NCBI GenBank assembly: GCA_020310875.1
Contig: CM035412.1
Coordinates: 133,331,773-133,395,772, forward strand
Source: Ceratopteris richardii
Lineage: Eukaryota > Streptophyta > Polypodiopsida > Polypodiales > Pteridaceae
Length of the DNA stretch: 64,000 nucleotides
Direction: 5' to 3'
The position numbers were made by a program, and so were the translations under genes. Positions 20,331 to 30,940 of the stretch are shown here, one piece after another (positions within the stretch are counted from its first letter, which is position 1; each line of letters opens with the position of its first letter). Under the pieces are notes generated by a model. That model did no database searches. It saw nothing but the letters and a program-made list of their open reading frames with translations, and was not told the DNA's origin.

Positions 20331-20860
20331 TGATGTTTCCCACTTCTATTTGTTAGAGCTAATGGAACCACTCATAGCCAAAATTAAGCCACTCATAGTT
20401 GGAGGGTCTTCTGTTAATTCCAATACTTCGGGGCACTGAAGTGATGTTAACAAATGGTCTCCTATCAACAATATTAGGGATATCCTTTCCTTTGATTTGA
20501 CACATGGCCACTGGATATCGTGGAGCGTCCTCGGGTGGAGGTTCTATACCTAGTCCTTTCCTCCTTAATCACATGCACCTAATGCATTCTAAAGCTTCCA
20601 CTTCGGCTTCTGCTTTGATGCAGTCCTCCTCTTCCATTTGCTTCTTGGGAAGAGTTGGCTATTTAAGCATATCCTCAGTCAAGGGTTCTTGATACAGCTT
20701 AACTCTATATCCACTGATATAATTAGGCATTACCTCTCCTTCTGAAGTTACTAGTTGAACAACACTGTTAGTCGATATCCTATTGATAATCATAGGTCCA
20801 TATCCTTGTTTCTCTAACTCACGGGCATGTTGTTTCAAAGTGTAAACTAACACCGAATCT
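20331..20860 (-). pseudogene. Gypsy-B integrase C-terminal (GPY/F-like) module and tail
   Basis: The frame reads YTLKQHARELEKQGYGPMI, INRISTNSVVQLVTSEGEV and MPNYISGYRVKLYQEPL, ending at a stop near 20660. This matches the GPF/GPY module of gypsy integrases, in which GPxxI/V is followed by a short beta region ending N-x2-G-x-R-[LV]-K-x-[YF]. It is the DNA-binding C-terminus of integrase. A charged helix (KQMEEEDCIKAEAEVEAL) follows. Gypsy-C has the same module, interrupted by the GATCA insertion. Confidence 0.72.
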
Positions 20861-20879
20861 CCAACTCGTAAACCTTTGT

Positions 20880-21770
20880 CCTTGATATGAGCATCAAAGT
20901 AGGCTTTTTGTCTTTCTGTGGCGGCATAAATTCATGCTGCTGCATGCAATCTAGTCTCTCCTAGTAGTTCTAAGTCAAGTATTCTCAAGGAAAGTTCATG
21001 ATCTGTCCAGTCGTGTTCTTGTGCTATCTTGAGGGTGGTATCAAAAAACCAAAAGGCAACACAACATTCTGACCAAATACCATCTAGAATGGTGTGGCAT
21101 TAAGCACTGTTTTATATGCCACCCGATAGCCCCATAAGGCATGGTGCAATTGTTGATGCCAATCCGAACGCTTACTATTCACAATCTTGGTTAGTATGTT
21201 GCACAAAATCTTGTTAGTAATCTCAACCTATCTATTGGCTTGTGGATGATATGGTGCAGATTTCTTGTGTATTACCATGAAATCTTGTAATAGATATTCA
21301 ATAATCTCGTTCAGAAAATGAGAACCCCTATCACTTACAAGCTCTATAGGAAGCCCATATCATGTGAAGACATTCTCAAACAAGAATTTTGCAGTCGTGC
21401 ATGCATCATTCTTCTTCGTGGCCTTGGCCTCTACCCATTTAGTGAGATACTCTATGGCAACCATGATATACTCGGCATGGGATTTCTTTGCAGGGGGGTT
21501 AATAGGTCCAACAAAATCTATTTCCCATTTTGAGAATGCACGCCCTCCCATCATGGGATGTAGGGGATCTCATCTCTGCATATAGGATACTGAGCCCTTT
21601 GACATACGTCACATCATTTTACATAGGTGTGAGCATACATATGAAGAGTGGGCCACCATAATCCAGAAAATAGTATGGCCTTAATAATACGGTCATGCCC
21701 TAAATGGCCTCCTGTTGCACCTTGATGGGCAACTTCCAAGAGGTTGAGATATTCACTCTCGTATATCCTC
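20880..21770 (-). pseudogene. Gypsy-B integrase: zinc-binding and catalytic core
   Basis: The N-terminal part shows GATGGHLGHDRIIKAI and, past a stop, CDVCQRAQYPICRD, the HHCC zinc domain. The core shows KWEIDFVGPINPPAK (first Asp), YLTKWVEAKATKK, LVSDRGSHFLNEII (second Asp) and YHPQANR followed after a stop by VEITNK (catalytic Glu). It copies the D,D(35)E triad order of gypsy integrase. Stops fall after NVFT and inside the GQ-E motif, so the product is broken. The sequence is close to Gypsy-C integrase. Confidence 0.85.
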
Positions 21771-22194
21771 AGATAACCGTCTCTCCCTCGTCTATATAGA
21801 TTATCACCAATGAGCTTATAATCTTGAGTCTTCTACTCAAGACTTCGTTTACGTGCTAGAGTCACGTCTTTTAGGAAAGTCTTTGTCCTCAGATAGTTAA
21901 CAAAGGTTCACTCCAATTTGACATTAGGGCCACATGGTATAGAGTGGCGTGTTCTATTAGTGGCCTATTACAACACTTTGGACATTCATCACAAAGTTGT
22001 CAAACATCTTTTTCCATTAAGGGCTAATACACACTTTTCAAGTTCTGTAATGTCCCCTGTCGCGAATGATGTTGTTCTAGTGCACTTACATGTGCTAGTT
22101 GCAACCAATTTTCATACTCCTGTTCTTCTACACAACAAGCAAGGATATTTTGATGATCCTGCCTATATATACTACCAGCAAGGATTTGGTATCT

Positions 22195-22835
22195 CTACAC
22201 TTTCACTACCTCCTTCTCTTGGGTTCTCACTCGAGAATTCTTAAGTCCATATGTCAATATTAGAACTAATGGCTTTGCCCATTCAGGAACAATTTCAACA
22301 TTAAACAGGTAAGCACCTGGTAACTCCTCTGCTACTCCAATAGTTGCTTCTCCTAAAGTTATCCTCGAGAGATGGTCTTCTCTCAAGTGCATTTTACCCT
22401 TCTTGACTACGACTTCAAAGTCATACTCCAGAAGTAGTAGAAACCAATGTATGAGTCTACCTGTGTTGTAGGCGTTGTTCACTAAATACAAGAGAGCCTG
22501 ATGGTCTGTAAAGAACTTAAACTTATTTGCCAATAAATAGTGGTGAAATTACTTGATGGAATAGACCATTCCTAGCCCCTCTCTCTTCCTTGTGGTGTAA
22601 TTTCTCTGTGTGGCATCCAACTGCCTACTGGCGTATGCAATCGGTAAGTCAATATTCCCTTTGTTGTGGGTTGTGCTAACACACAACCTATGGTGTGATT
22701 GGAAGCATCTACGTGTACATGAAAGGGTTTGTTCCAGTCAGGCATGGCCAAATAGGTGCAAAACAGAATCCTCATTTCAGTTCACCAAAGGAATTCTCAC
22801 ATTCTTCCATCCACTCAAAGTTAGTTAGCAGGTTG
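22195..22835 (-). pseudogene. Gypsy-B RNase H domain
   Basis: Two runs (22775-22572 and 22533-22195) show WNKPFHVHVDASNHTIGC with the first catalytic Asp, VLAQPTTKGILTYR, then FKFFTDHQALLYLVNN, the TDH-AL motif, GRLIHWFLLLLEYDFEVV and GKMHLREDHLSRI. This is the retroviral-type RNase H following RT in gypsy elements. A stop and a frame change lie near 22550. Confidence 0.85.
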
Positions 22836-23790
22836 TATAGTGGTTTGGAATGATTGCATACATATGTATGAATCATCGGTAATATCCACAATGGCCCATA
22901 AATGCTTGTAACTCCTTTATGTTCTTAGGCCTAGGTAATTCATTGATCACTCGTACCTTATCTTCATCTGTGGAAATTCCAATTTTGGAAAATATGTGAC
23001 GCAGTATCTAACCTTGTCTCACCATAAAGATGCACTTCTTAGGGTTTAAATAGACTTGATATTCCCTAGACTTGTCAAAGATTTGTTTAAGCTTAGGGAT
23101 ATGATCTGGTCTAAGGATTGAGTGAGCACACAGATCATCTATGTACACTTCTAAGTTCTTTCTCAAAAACTCTTTGAACATGTGGCACATCAACCTTTGG
23201 AAAGTTGCAAGTGCATTCATCAACTCAAAAGGCATCACATGAAATGCAAAGATACCCCATTCACTGGAAAAAGCCATCTTATGTTGATCCTCGGGGGCAA
23301 TGGTGACTTCGTTATAGCCTAAAAATCTGTTAAGAAAGCTATACACTTCCTTGCCTGCGACTCTTTCCAACACGTGTTCTATGATAGGCAAAGGGTAACT
23401 ATCCCTAATGGTGGTAGCATTGACTTTCTTCAAATTAATACACACTCTGAACTTACCGTTCTTCTTAGGCATGAATACAATGGGTGATACCCATCTGGTA
23501 TGTTCTATGTCGTAAATGAATCCAGCCTCAATGAGTCTATCTATCTCTTCCTTGATCTTCAAGGCATAGTTATCATTGTACATAAAGGGCTTTTGCTTGG
23601 TGGGTTTAGCCTCCGCCATAATGGGTATCCGATGAGAACATATATCTGGATCTACTCCTTTCAGGTCTTTGTAACTCCAAGCAAACACATCCCGATACCT
23701 TTTTAGTAAGGCGATCAAACTTTCTTCTTCTTTGTCTGTCAGATCATGCCCTATGTATGTACATCTTTCTTCTCCTCCCTCGATTGCCAC
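22836..23790 (-). pseudogene. Gypsy-B reverse transcriptase
   Basis: A 260-codon open run holds most of the RT: DVFAWSYKDLKGVDP, EEIDRLIEAGFIYDIE, WVSPIVFMPKKNGKFR, VCINLKKVNATT, DSYPLPIIEHVLE, and YIDD at 23134-23145. In the DGFSGYNQ motif the run reads NRFLGYNEV, so the first catalytic Asp is now Asn, although YIDD is intact. The AWSY-DLKG sequence upstream is typical of the plant gypsy branches without a chromodomain. The enzyme is therefore inactive in spite of the long frame. Confidence 0.88.
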
Positions 23791-23829
23791 TCTACTTTCT
23801 TTGTAGTCTCCTTGTTATCATATGCTTCT

Positions 23830-24300
23830 TCGGAGTTTTTGTCTCTCTTAGGCATTCTTATCATGAGCTTTTGTTCTTCAATTTCGTTTTTTTTTTTAAT
23901 TATTAGGCACTTCCATTAACCACAGTTCTATTGTTTCTCACCTTTTGATTTTGTTGATTAGTATTTGAATTGTCCTCTGTCTTCCTAGGGGTTGTGTGGT
24001 TGGGGAAATGGCTTCTACCCAACCTAAAAATTCCTCTTTAGTTGAACATTTAGGTCTATAAGAGTCTGCTTCCCATTCTTCCTTTCTCACTTGCTTACTC
24101 TTCTCTGAGATCTCACATTCAACTTTATCCCTTTCCGTTTCCTCTTCGAGAAGGTTTACAGTAAAGATGGATATATCATAGCCATCTTCATCACAATGGG
24201 GGTTCTGTTGTTCTTTGTTAATTGCTATGTCCATCATTGCAAGAATCTCTTCCCAGCCATAGGGTTCAAATTCCTCGTCTAGAAACACTACTGGCGTGCA
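23830..24300 (-). pseudogene. Gypsy-B protease-RT linker
   Basis: The run reads FLDEEFEPYGWEEILAMM, DEDGYDISIFTVNLLEEE and further acidic-basic residues. The equivalent in Gypsy-C (58.76-58.97 kb) reads FLDEAFEQHGWMEILATL and EEGYDVSFYMVVLQE. The conserved W-EIL and GYD pattern marks a shared spacer domain of this family; its function is unknown. Confidence 0.65.
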
Positions 24301-24900
24301 TGCTGGATCTTCAATAGGTCTAGAGGTTTGTCATGTTCCTGGCATTCTTGCTTTTCTTTGCTCCTCTTTTGATGCAACTTTACACATCCATAGGTGTGTA
24401 TCCTCATGCAGCCACGATGGATCTGATGCTAAGGAATATATTGATTCCTCCTCATCCTTGTTCCTATGTACATTATTCCATTGTAAGGGTGGTACATCCC
24501 TATGTGAGTAGTTCCTGAGGTTCACTTTCATGGTCACTCTTAGGTGTTGCAAGTACAGAGAGTTGGTTCCCGAATCTTGTACCACTTGCAATTGTTGCAT
24601 GAAAGGTCTACCTAGAAGCATTTCATATGCTTGATTCTTCCCAAAGTCACATATCGCAAAAGTGTGATCAAATCCTACCCCGCAGGTGGATAGGGTAATT
24701 CCTTCTGGTACTCCTAAGGGTCTTTCTATGTGCCCGTCAGCCACCTGCAATTTCATCCTAGTAGCTCTAAGGGCTAGTTTACCCCAACGCTTCCACAAAG
24801 AAGTGGTAGCAATAGCTACTCTTGTGCCTGTGTCAAATATGACTTTGGTAGTGTAACCTTTGTAAGTGATAGGCAAATAAGCATTATCTTATCTCCTTCA
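24301..24900 (-). pseudogene. Gypsy-B aspartic protease
   Basis: The frame reads LPITYKGYTTKVIFDTGTR with the retropepsin active site DTG, then IATTSLWKRWGKLAL and, about 85 residues after the active site, EMLLGRPFM, the [IL]LGRP flap-end motif of retroviral proteases. It continues into SLYLQHLRVTMKVNL and DVPPLQW. Same order and similar length to Gypsy-C. This half-enzyme dimerises to cut the polyprotein. The local frame is open. Confidence 0.8.
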
Positions 24901-26085
24901 CTCACATCTCCCACTTTGTCTATGGGTATTTCAGGTACCTTTCCTCATGCTCCTGGTCTAGAGGAAGTTGTAGCTATCTCTATTGACTAGTTTGCTACAT
25001 GTTTCCATAGTTCTAGTTTGATTTTCAATAGCTCCTCCAAAGTCAAATGGCATTGAACTCAGGTGTTCTTAATGACTTCTGTGTTTCTCACAAGAACTGA
25101 GTCTTCTCCCCTAACTAGAATAGTGGGGGCTCTCATTTGGATTGATCTGTCTTCCCAAGGTCCTTTGAAGTGAGGTAACTTTTGCAAGGAGTTAGATTCA
25201 AAACTCGTGCGCTCACTGGACCAATCATCTACTTGGTCTCCATAGATAGATGAGAAGTCGGTCGGGAACTATTCTCCTAAGTCATCAATCTCTAGTATGG
25301 GTGGCCGTGTTTCCTGTTCCTACCTCCATCTTTCCTCTTGAATGTCTCTTAAGATGGCATGTGAATCCATGTAGCCCATTTGATGATCTTCTAAGTCCGA
25401 CCTAGCCCTTTTGGATAGATTTGTCTCTAAGGGGTCCTCTGGGATAGTTTGGGTGCTAGAGCTAACCTTTGTTGTGTTTGATACTAATTGTTCTAACCTT
25501 TCTAGTAATCCTTGGAAATGTAGCTTAGGTTTAGCCATGACTCCCCAATTGAGGTACTGGGATGCCTCAAACATTGCCTGGGCTAATTCTATCATTTTCA
25601 TGCACAGTTTGGTTCTCTCTATTCCCAAGTCCGCTCTAGGATAGTTCTTGCTAGTGCCTCTTGTATCCTAGCCTGATAAGCCTTGCGCATCATGTTGAGG
25701 TTTTCTGAGGTGGGGTCTACTAGTACTAATCCTGGCTTTGGGGTTGTCACGTTTGGTTCACCCTCTTGTGATGCCATTTCTAAAATCTTTGTTCTGGTTT
25801 CCCTCAAGCTTTCCTCTAAGTCACTAATATTTTTGCTCCATTTTTCTCTCATGCCCTTCTCTTGACTCTTTCCACATTCCCATCTTCTTTCCTATTGGTT
25901 CTCCTACATCACTAGCTTCAGCTATTCTTACAGAGGTCTTTGGTTGCATCTACCTTTGTGCTTGGGCTCTAGTTACTGCCTGGATGGGTATGTACTGGGG
26001 TATGGAACCTTCGATGTGTTGCACTATTCCTATCACATTGATGGGGGTCACTTTTGTGGGTGTACTAGCGGGGTTCTTAGGGCAA
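24901..26085 (-). pseudogene. Gypsy-B spacer between gag and protease
   Basis: Helical, charged runs (KNISDLEESLRETRTKIL, NLMRKAYQARIQEALA, AQAMFEASQYLNWG, LERLEQLVSNTTK) that recur in Gypsy-C as DMWLKAYQARI and CRKLIEVAQATLEK. No named domain. Frames change near 25625 and 25320 and several stops are present. Confidence 0.6.
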
Positions 26086-26089
26086 TCTC

Positions 26090-26490
26090 TTATAAAATGA
26101 TCCTTCCCACATTCAGGACAAAATCCTTGAATACTGAAATATTATGGCTACACCCTTCGTGTGGCATGTGGGCAATCACATATGAAATGGTCTTCCTGAC
26201 ACTTGAAACATGGTTCTTTTGGTCCCTGGGATCTTGGTTGTCTAGCCTGTGGTCAAGGGTTGGGGTTGGTTTACATGAACTGAGCATAATCAGGTTCCCA
26301 ATAGGACTCTCGTAATATGGATCTAGGTTTTCTGGTGACTCTGTATAGTATGCGGGTGGGCTATCTACATGGGTGTAGTCAAAACTATTCACATTAGGGT
26401 CATTTTCTATGATCAAAGGGGTTGTAGGTACTAATGACCTATTTGAATTCTCTTGAGGAGTGGCATACTTCACAGAAACTACGTTGGCAG
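26090..26490 (-). pseudogene. Gypsy-B gag end with two zinc knuckles of short spacing
   Basis: On the minus strand one frame reads CFKCQEDHFICDC (about 26165-26205) and another, after a frameshift, CPECGKDHFIRDCP (about 26085-26125). Both are CX2CX3HX4C, one residue shorter between C and H than the usual CX2CX4HX4C. Gypsy-C has the same short form (CYRCGGDHFIREC). These bind nucleic acid in gag. Confidence 0.7.
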
Positions 26491-26508
26491 GGGGTGGAGG
26501 TTCTTGTC

Positions 26509-28064
26509 CTAGGATAGGTTGGGGTCTAGGTTGTGCTTGATATGGAACTTGATAATGAGGTGGGGCACAGTAGTATTGCTGTGGCTGGTACTGTCCTTGG
26601 TATCTACCTGGCTAATATGGTTGAGGATAACTCTGTCTAACCAACTCTTTATTATTAGAAAATCTTGAGCCATGTGGTTAGTGTACCTACACTCTATGGT
26701 ACAATATAGGCCATGGGAGTTTCCTAAGGGTTGCAATGTGTTTGGACACATATTTGCCATTTGATCACCTCCACAAGTATAACGCCTTTGAGGGGGGGCT
26801 AATTTGATGCCAAGCTTACTAGAGACTCCCAATCGTTTGGCCACTTGTTCCGCTAAGTCCTCTATGGAGTTGAAATGTCTGGATGAAGCTTGAGTTGAGC
26901 TATCCATATCTTTATGCACTTTAGGGAGTTCTAGTTCTTCCCCTAGGTTATCCGCTATGTCTACACAGATGCGCAAGCATTGATCCAAGGTCGTTGGTTC
27001 CTTCAGGAATACATAGGACCTAAGCTTAGCACTCAATAGGTCGTCGATGAACAAAGCTACCAGCTTAGCTTGAGTGGGTAGTTCCAATGGTGGAAATTTC
27101 TCTATGTAGCGTCTGAATCTACATCCAGCCATCCATACTGTCTCTTGAGGTGTTTGTTTGAATGTGTGTATCAATGATGATGTCTTGTGCTTGATTCCAC
27201 TCTTGGAAAAATCCATAATGAAGGCCTCCATCATATGGTGGATGTCTCTAAATTGGTGCTAGTGCAATGGTCAAAACCAATCCAACACATCACCCTTTAG
27301 AGTGAGTTTAAAGGCATTAAATTGTGTGAACATGTCTTCAACTTGTCAGCCTGTAGCACCTATTTGAATTCCGCTACATGCTCATAGGGATCTCCGGATC
27401 CATCAAAACAATTCTTTATAGCCTTCACTAGTTGAGTGGGCCTCAAAGTCCTAGGGTGGTCTCTCGGCCTTGGTAGGGGAAATTCATCCCTACCCCTTTG
27501 AGCTCTATGGTCCCTAGTTTGTTTTCTTTCCCCTCTCCCACCTTCTATAGTGGTTCTTTATCTCCCTGTGCGATTGATGAAACTATTCTCTGGTCCTTCC
27601 TTATTCTTCTCTCTGTGTACTTGAGATGTGCCAATACCCGAATTCTCCTTAGACAGATGTGATCTCAACAGTGGAAAAATTAGTTCTCCTCCCCACGTAT
27701 ATGCATGATGACCATGTTCTGTGACTTTATACACCCTTTTTGAAGCGTCATCTAAGTATACTATTTTACCTAGGGCCTCTAGGTCCTTTAGCTCATAAAT
27801 CATTATTGTTCCCACAACTATAGGGTGCTCGGGCTTATATTTGTAGGGTCCCTCTATCTTCACTAAGTGGGATACTCCAAACAAAACCCGTGGTCTCCCT
27901 GTGTTGAAAGACATATCTGAGTCACTTGTGTCTGATCTAGCCTCGTACAAATAATTGCCTAACTGTTGAGCCCACGATTGTGCTATAGTTCTCACACTAG
28001 CCTCTGAAGATCAGACACTCCGCTTATCAATTTTGCCTAAGTGTTTCCTAGATCTAAGGTTCAT
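26509..28064 (-). pseudogene. Gypsy-B gag
   Basis: The start is placed at ATG 28064 because MNLRSRKH there is matched by MNLRSSQV at the start of Gypsy-C gag. An in-frame TGA follows 18 codons later. Then come GPYKYKPEHPIVVGTIM and YLDDASKRVYKVTEHGHH, and after shifts the capsid-like part (27234-26509): FIMDFSKSGIKHKTSSLIH, FRRYIEKFPPLELPTQ and LVALFIDDLLSAKLRS. This is the Retrotrans_gag pattern of plant gypsy elements. It ends in P-, Q- and Y-rich sequence before the knuckles. Confidence 0.75.
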
Positions 28065-28204
28065 TAAGTTTCACCCCTTCACACTCACCCTTCTGATTAG
28101 GTCAATCACTTGGTTCTTTTGATATTCCCTTTGAGTCTCTTGTCTTTTCCAAGTTTGTCCAAAGGAATCGTTTTGGTATATTCAACTTTGGTTTGTTTTA
28201 GCAA
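28065..28204 (-). other. Short leader between LTR-like DNA and gag
   Basis: About 140 bp. A primer-binding site should lie at its right end near 28190-28204, but the bases there (ttgctaaaac on the minus strand) do not match a tRNA tail that I recognise. Confidence 0.4.
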
Positions 28205-28735
28205 TGTGTAATCAAGTGTAGCTCAGTGATGAGTAGCACCTCCTTTAATGTCAATCCAGGAAGACATGAGGATGGTATGAAGACCTCAAACAAGTGATGG
28301 CACAAGTGTGTGAGTGAGAAGCACACAAGCATGCACACACATACACACACGCACACACAAGGCAAGAACAAAGAGAGAGACAATGGAGTAACTCCTATTG
28401 CAAAAGAGTTCTCATACAAATTCAAATCTATAACCATCCAACCTCAAAAATGAGCTCTCTAGCTCTTTTCATAGTTTTTGGCTAGCTTTGGTCCTGTCCA
28501 GACCTAGTGGCGGGCCTAGTTAAAAATTAGGTTCTAAGGCTATTTTGGAGGCTCAAACGAGCTCTGAAAATTATGAAAATTGGTACATAAGTACTACTAA
28601 TACTCCTCAAGCTTGAGGACTCCGTGACTTGAACAAAATGGAGTCAAATCTACCAAAAATGGTATTTAAAATGTTCATCAAGTGATGAAAATCACTGTTA
28701 CAAAGAGGTTAAGTTAGGAAAAACCAAATGGCCTA
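28205..28735 (-). repeat. LTR-like region between Gypsy-B gag and Gypsy-D ORF X
   Basis: Begins TGTGTAATC and includes an AC-rich microsatellite (about 28330-28360). Related to 14245-14805 along its length with roughly two thirds identity by eye. It stands where a 5' LTR of Gypsy-B and a 3' LTR of Gypsy-D would both be expected, so one LTR seems to serve two internal regions, as after unequal recombination. Confidence 0.6.
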
Positions 28736-29197
28736 CTTGCCGGATCTTTGTTGACTGCCTTGCCTACTTGTTCCTTCTCTTTGTTTTGAATCTCTTTGTT
28801 GGCTCCCTTGTCGTGTAGGTCTCTGAGTGCCCTTACTGCTACCAACACCCCCTCTCTCGTGTCTGTCATCTCTGACAGACCCTTGTTGGGCTGAATGTAT
28901 CACATAATATACGACAATGTTGGTAGCTAAGTGGTGCTCTTCTAGCCGCAGTCCCTTTGCTAAATCTGTTAGGAGGGAATCTTAATCAACTGGACCTGGA
29001 ACATCCGGATGTGGTGTACACAATTGTTCGGAGTGTAAGGTTCTCTCGGTAGCAAAGAGTTGGAGGAGATGTGAGGGTCTGGAGACGAATATTTCAGAAT
29101 GGTATTCCTAGAACCCTCTGATGAACATCTCCTCAAATGTTTGCTTGTAGGAGGCTAGAAGGTATTTTATTCTTGCGTGCCATGTATATATCACCTA
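28736..29197 (-). pseudogene. ORF X (Gypsy-D copy), C-terminal end
   Basis: On the minus strand: FEEMFIRGF, stop, EYHSEIFVSRPSHLLQLFA, TERTLHSEQL, LATNIVVYYVIHSAQ, SVRDDRHERGGVGSSKGT and an Arg/Gln/Ser-rich end. The Gypsy-A copy has the same order (FEDMFTTGF, VFISRPTHFLHLF, TCERVMYSKHY, SIRDDKNEEGSVQGKG). The terminal R/Q/S/G-rich tail resembles an RNA-binding tail, which is inference. Confidence 0.65.
29193..29197. repeat. Target-site duplication ACCTA of Copia-3 (left copy)
   Basis: ACCTA before the LTR start at 29198; repeated at 34662-34666 after the other LTR. Confidence 0.95.
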
Positions 29198-29576
29198 TGT
29201 TGAGATATCAAGCTCAACATGTGATGATCGAGGATGACACGTAACAGTTTTTTGTTTCTCTGACATGTATAGTGGTCACGCCAGTATATGTCAGGGATAC
29301 TTCATTGAGCTTTATTAGATTTATCTACCGAGAGTGATGGCACATTTGTTTCTTGCCAGCTCACTCATTCGCGGACATTAGGTTTTTCATTATGTACTGG
29401 TCTTTATATATTGCACTTGTTGTATTCTCGTTTTTAGGTCATTCTTGTACATTCCTTTTATGTAATAGAAGAAGAAGAAGAAGATCATTCTTCCTTGCCT
29501 CAATTTGTGTGTGTGCTTCTCCTTGAGAGTGAGAGTGTGTGTGTGAGCTCTCTTCCTTATCTCCTCCCTGGTGACA
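29198..29576 (+). repeat. Copia-3 5' LTR
   Basis: Begins TGTTGAGATATC and ends GGTGACA. It contains a TATA-like box (tttatata, 29403-29410), an (agaag)n stretch near 29465-29485, and GT-rich sequence towards the end. Transcription would start downstream of the TATA box. Near-identical to 34283-34661. Confidence 0.95.
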
Positions 29577-29588
29577 TGGTATCAGAGC
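29577..29588 (+). other. Copia-3 primer binding site (initiator Met-tRNA)
   Basis: TGGTATCAGAGC directly after the LTR CA end, complementary to the plant initiator Met-tRNA 3' end. Confidence 0.95.
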
Positions 29589-29994
29589 TAGCGTGGCTGT
29601 AGAGAGCTCGTGGAGAAGGCGACGGTGAAGACTACGCGGCAAGGCGTGGAGAAAACACGATTTCACAAACGGCCTCCGTTTGCTACAAAAATCACCGTGA
29701 AGGTAGAAGACCTCAAAATATTTTTGTCAGATCAAAGTTTCGAAGCCATCGCGACCTTCGTTTTGAGCCCGCAAGGTGGGGCCCATAGAAAACCAGGTCA
29801 GTTTTAGAAACTGTAACTTGCGTTGTGTTCGACGACACTCATATATTCTAGATCCAGAATTTCAAGGGATTCCGTGTACTGTTGATACACGAAAACTGTG
29901 TTTTTCTAAGATCGAACTATCACGTCATAGTGCGACAGTGTTCAAGCAGAAGTGCTGCTTGTAGCGTTTTGCAGTGTTGTGAATTGTTGCAGAA
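29589..29994 (+). other. Copia-3 untranslated leader
   Basis: About 400 bp between PBS and the gag ATG. Short open frames start here but show no gag features. The leader of such elements normally carries packaging signals; none can be assigned by eye. Confidence 0.6.
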
Positions 29995-30940
29995 ATGGCA
30001 AACGCAGATGGAATGAGTCAGCTTATGAGCGATAAGCTGGACAAGAACAACTTCCATGCTTGGAGATTCAGAATGACGAATTTCCTGATGGGAAAAGGCT
30101 ATTGGAAGTACATCGAAGGAGAGAATGAAAATGCTCCGCAATTACCAGAAAGGAATCGGACTGCAGATCAGTTAAGAGCATATGAGGAATGGAATCAAGG
30201 AGCACAAAAGGTAATGTATTGGCTATCTGTTAGCATACAGAATAGCATGATTGGACACATACAGGATGCCGACTCCAAAAGAGGCTTGGAACAGCTTGGT
30301 CACTTTGTATGAGACTAATACAAAGGCACGGAAACTGCAACTCAAGAACGAGCTGCATACATTGGAAAAGAAGAGCATGTCGATAAGTGACTACACTCTT
30401 AAAATCAAAGGCATATGTGAGTCACTTGCATCTATTGGTGTGAATGTAGATGATGATGATAAGGTGGAAGTATGCATTCGTGGTTTAGGAGCTGCATATA
30501 AGCAGTTCAAAACTTCCATACAGACCAGGGAAAATATTCCGAATTTTGCCGATCTAGTATCTATGCTGATTATTGAAGAAAAGAATCTTGGTGAGGACTT
30601 AAACTCCCAAGGAAAGCCCAGTTCTGAGCAGGTATTCTACTCTGGCAGAGGAAGAGGCAGAGGTAGAGGTTTTGGAAGTGGAAGAGGAAACAGTAACCAA
30701 GACCAAGGTCAACAACAGAATCATGTAGGAGGAAGAGGACAATTTCGAGGCAGGGGGAGCCAAAGAGGTCATAGAAATTTCCAAAGAAATGATTCAGGTA
30801 ATGATAGTAAAGGATGCTGGAATTGTGGTAAACCTGGACACTTTGAACGTGATTGCAGGTTAAAGAATCAAAATAACAGAAGGCAGCAAAACAATTATGC
30901 ATCCGGAAGTGCAGATGATTCTGAGAAGCTGTTTATGGTT
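29995..30940 (+). pseudogene. Copia-3 gag with RGG-rich stretch and zinc knuckle
   Basis: Starts at ATG 29995 (MANADGMSQLMSDKLD). The first run has FHAWRFRMTNFLMGKGYW, the start of UBN2-type gag. A frameshift in the run ccaaaagagg near 30275-30285 moves the frame. The second run continues EAWNSLVTLYETNTKARK, KGICESLASIGVNVDD and ANI-like helices, then a striking Arg/Gly-rich region (GRGRGRGRGFGSGRG and more, about 30645-30770) and a zinc knuckle CWNCGKPGHFERDC of standard CX2CX4HX4C form. RGG boxes and the knuckle bind RNA. Gag builds the particle. Confidence 0.9.

Larger units (their letters stand above)
14245..28204 (-). mobile_element. Gypsy-A/B: Ty3/gypsy element with a long extra ORF after integrase
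   Basis: On the minus strand: gag from MNLRS at 28064, zinc knuckles (about 26.1-26.2 kb), protease (24.3-24.9), RT (22.9-23.8), RNase H (22.2-22.8), integrase (20.7-21.7), then ORF X (14.8-19.2) and an LTR-like end. Gypsy order is shown by integrase last. The LTR-like DNA at the left end and that at 28.2-28.7 kb agree only by about two thirds (by eye). The block may therefore be a recombinant of two elements rather than one insertion. Frames are broken throughout. Confidence 0.72.

Noticed and set aside
20504..20692. Short plus-strand frames around 19.7-20.7 kb as host genes
   Set aside because: They are antisense to the integrase tail or lie in decayed sequence, with no conserved motif.
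29577..29588. Fragment of a tRNA gene
   Set aside because: The TGGTATCAGAGC match is the primer-binding site next to an LTR; no cloverleaf follows.
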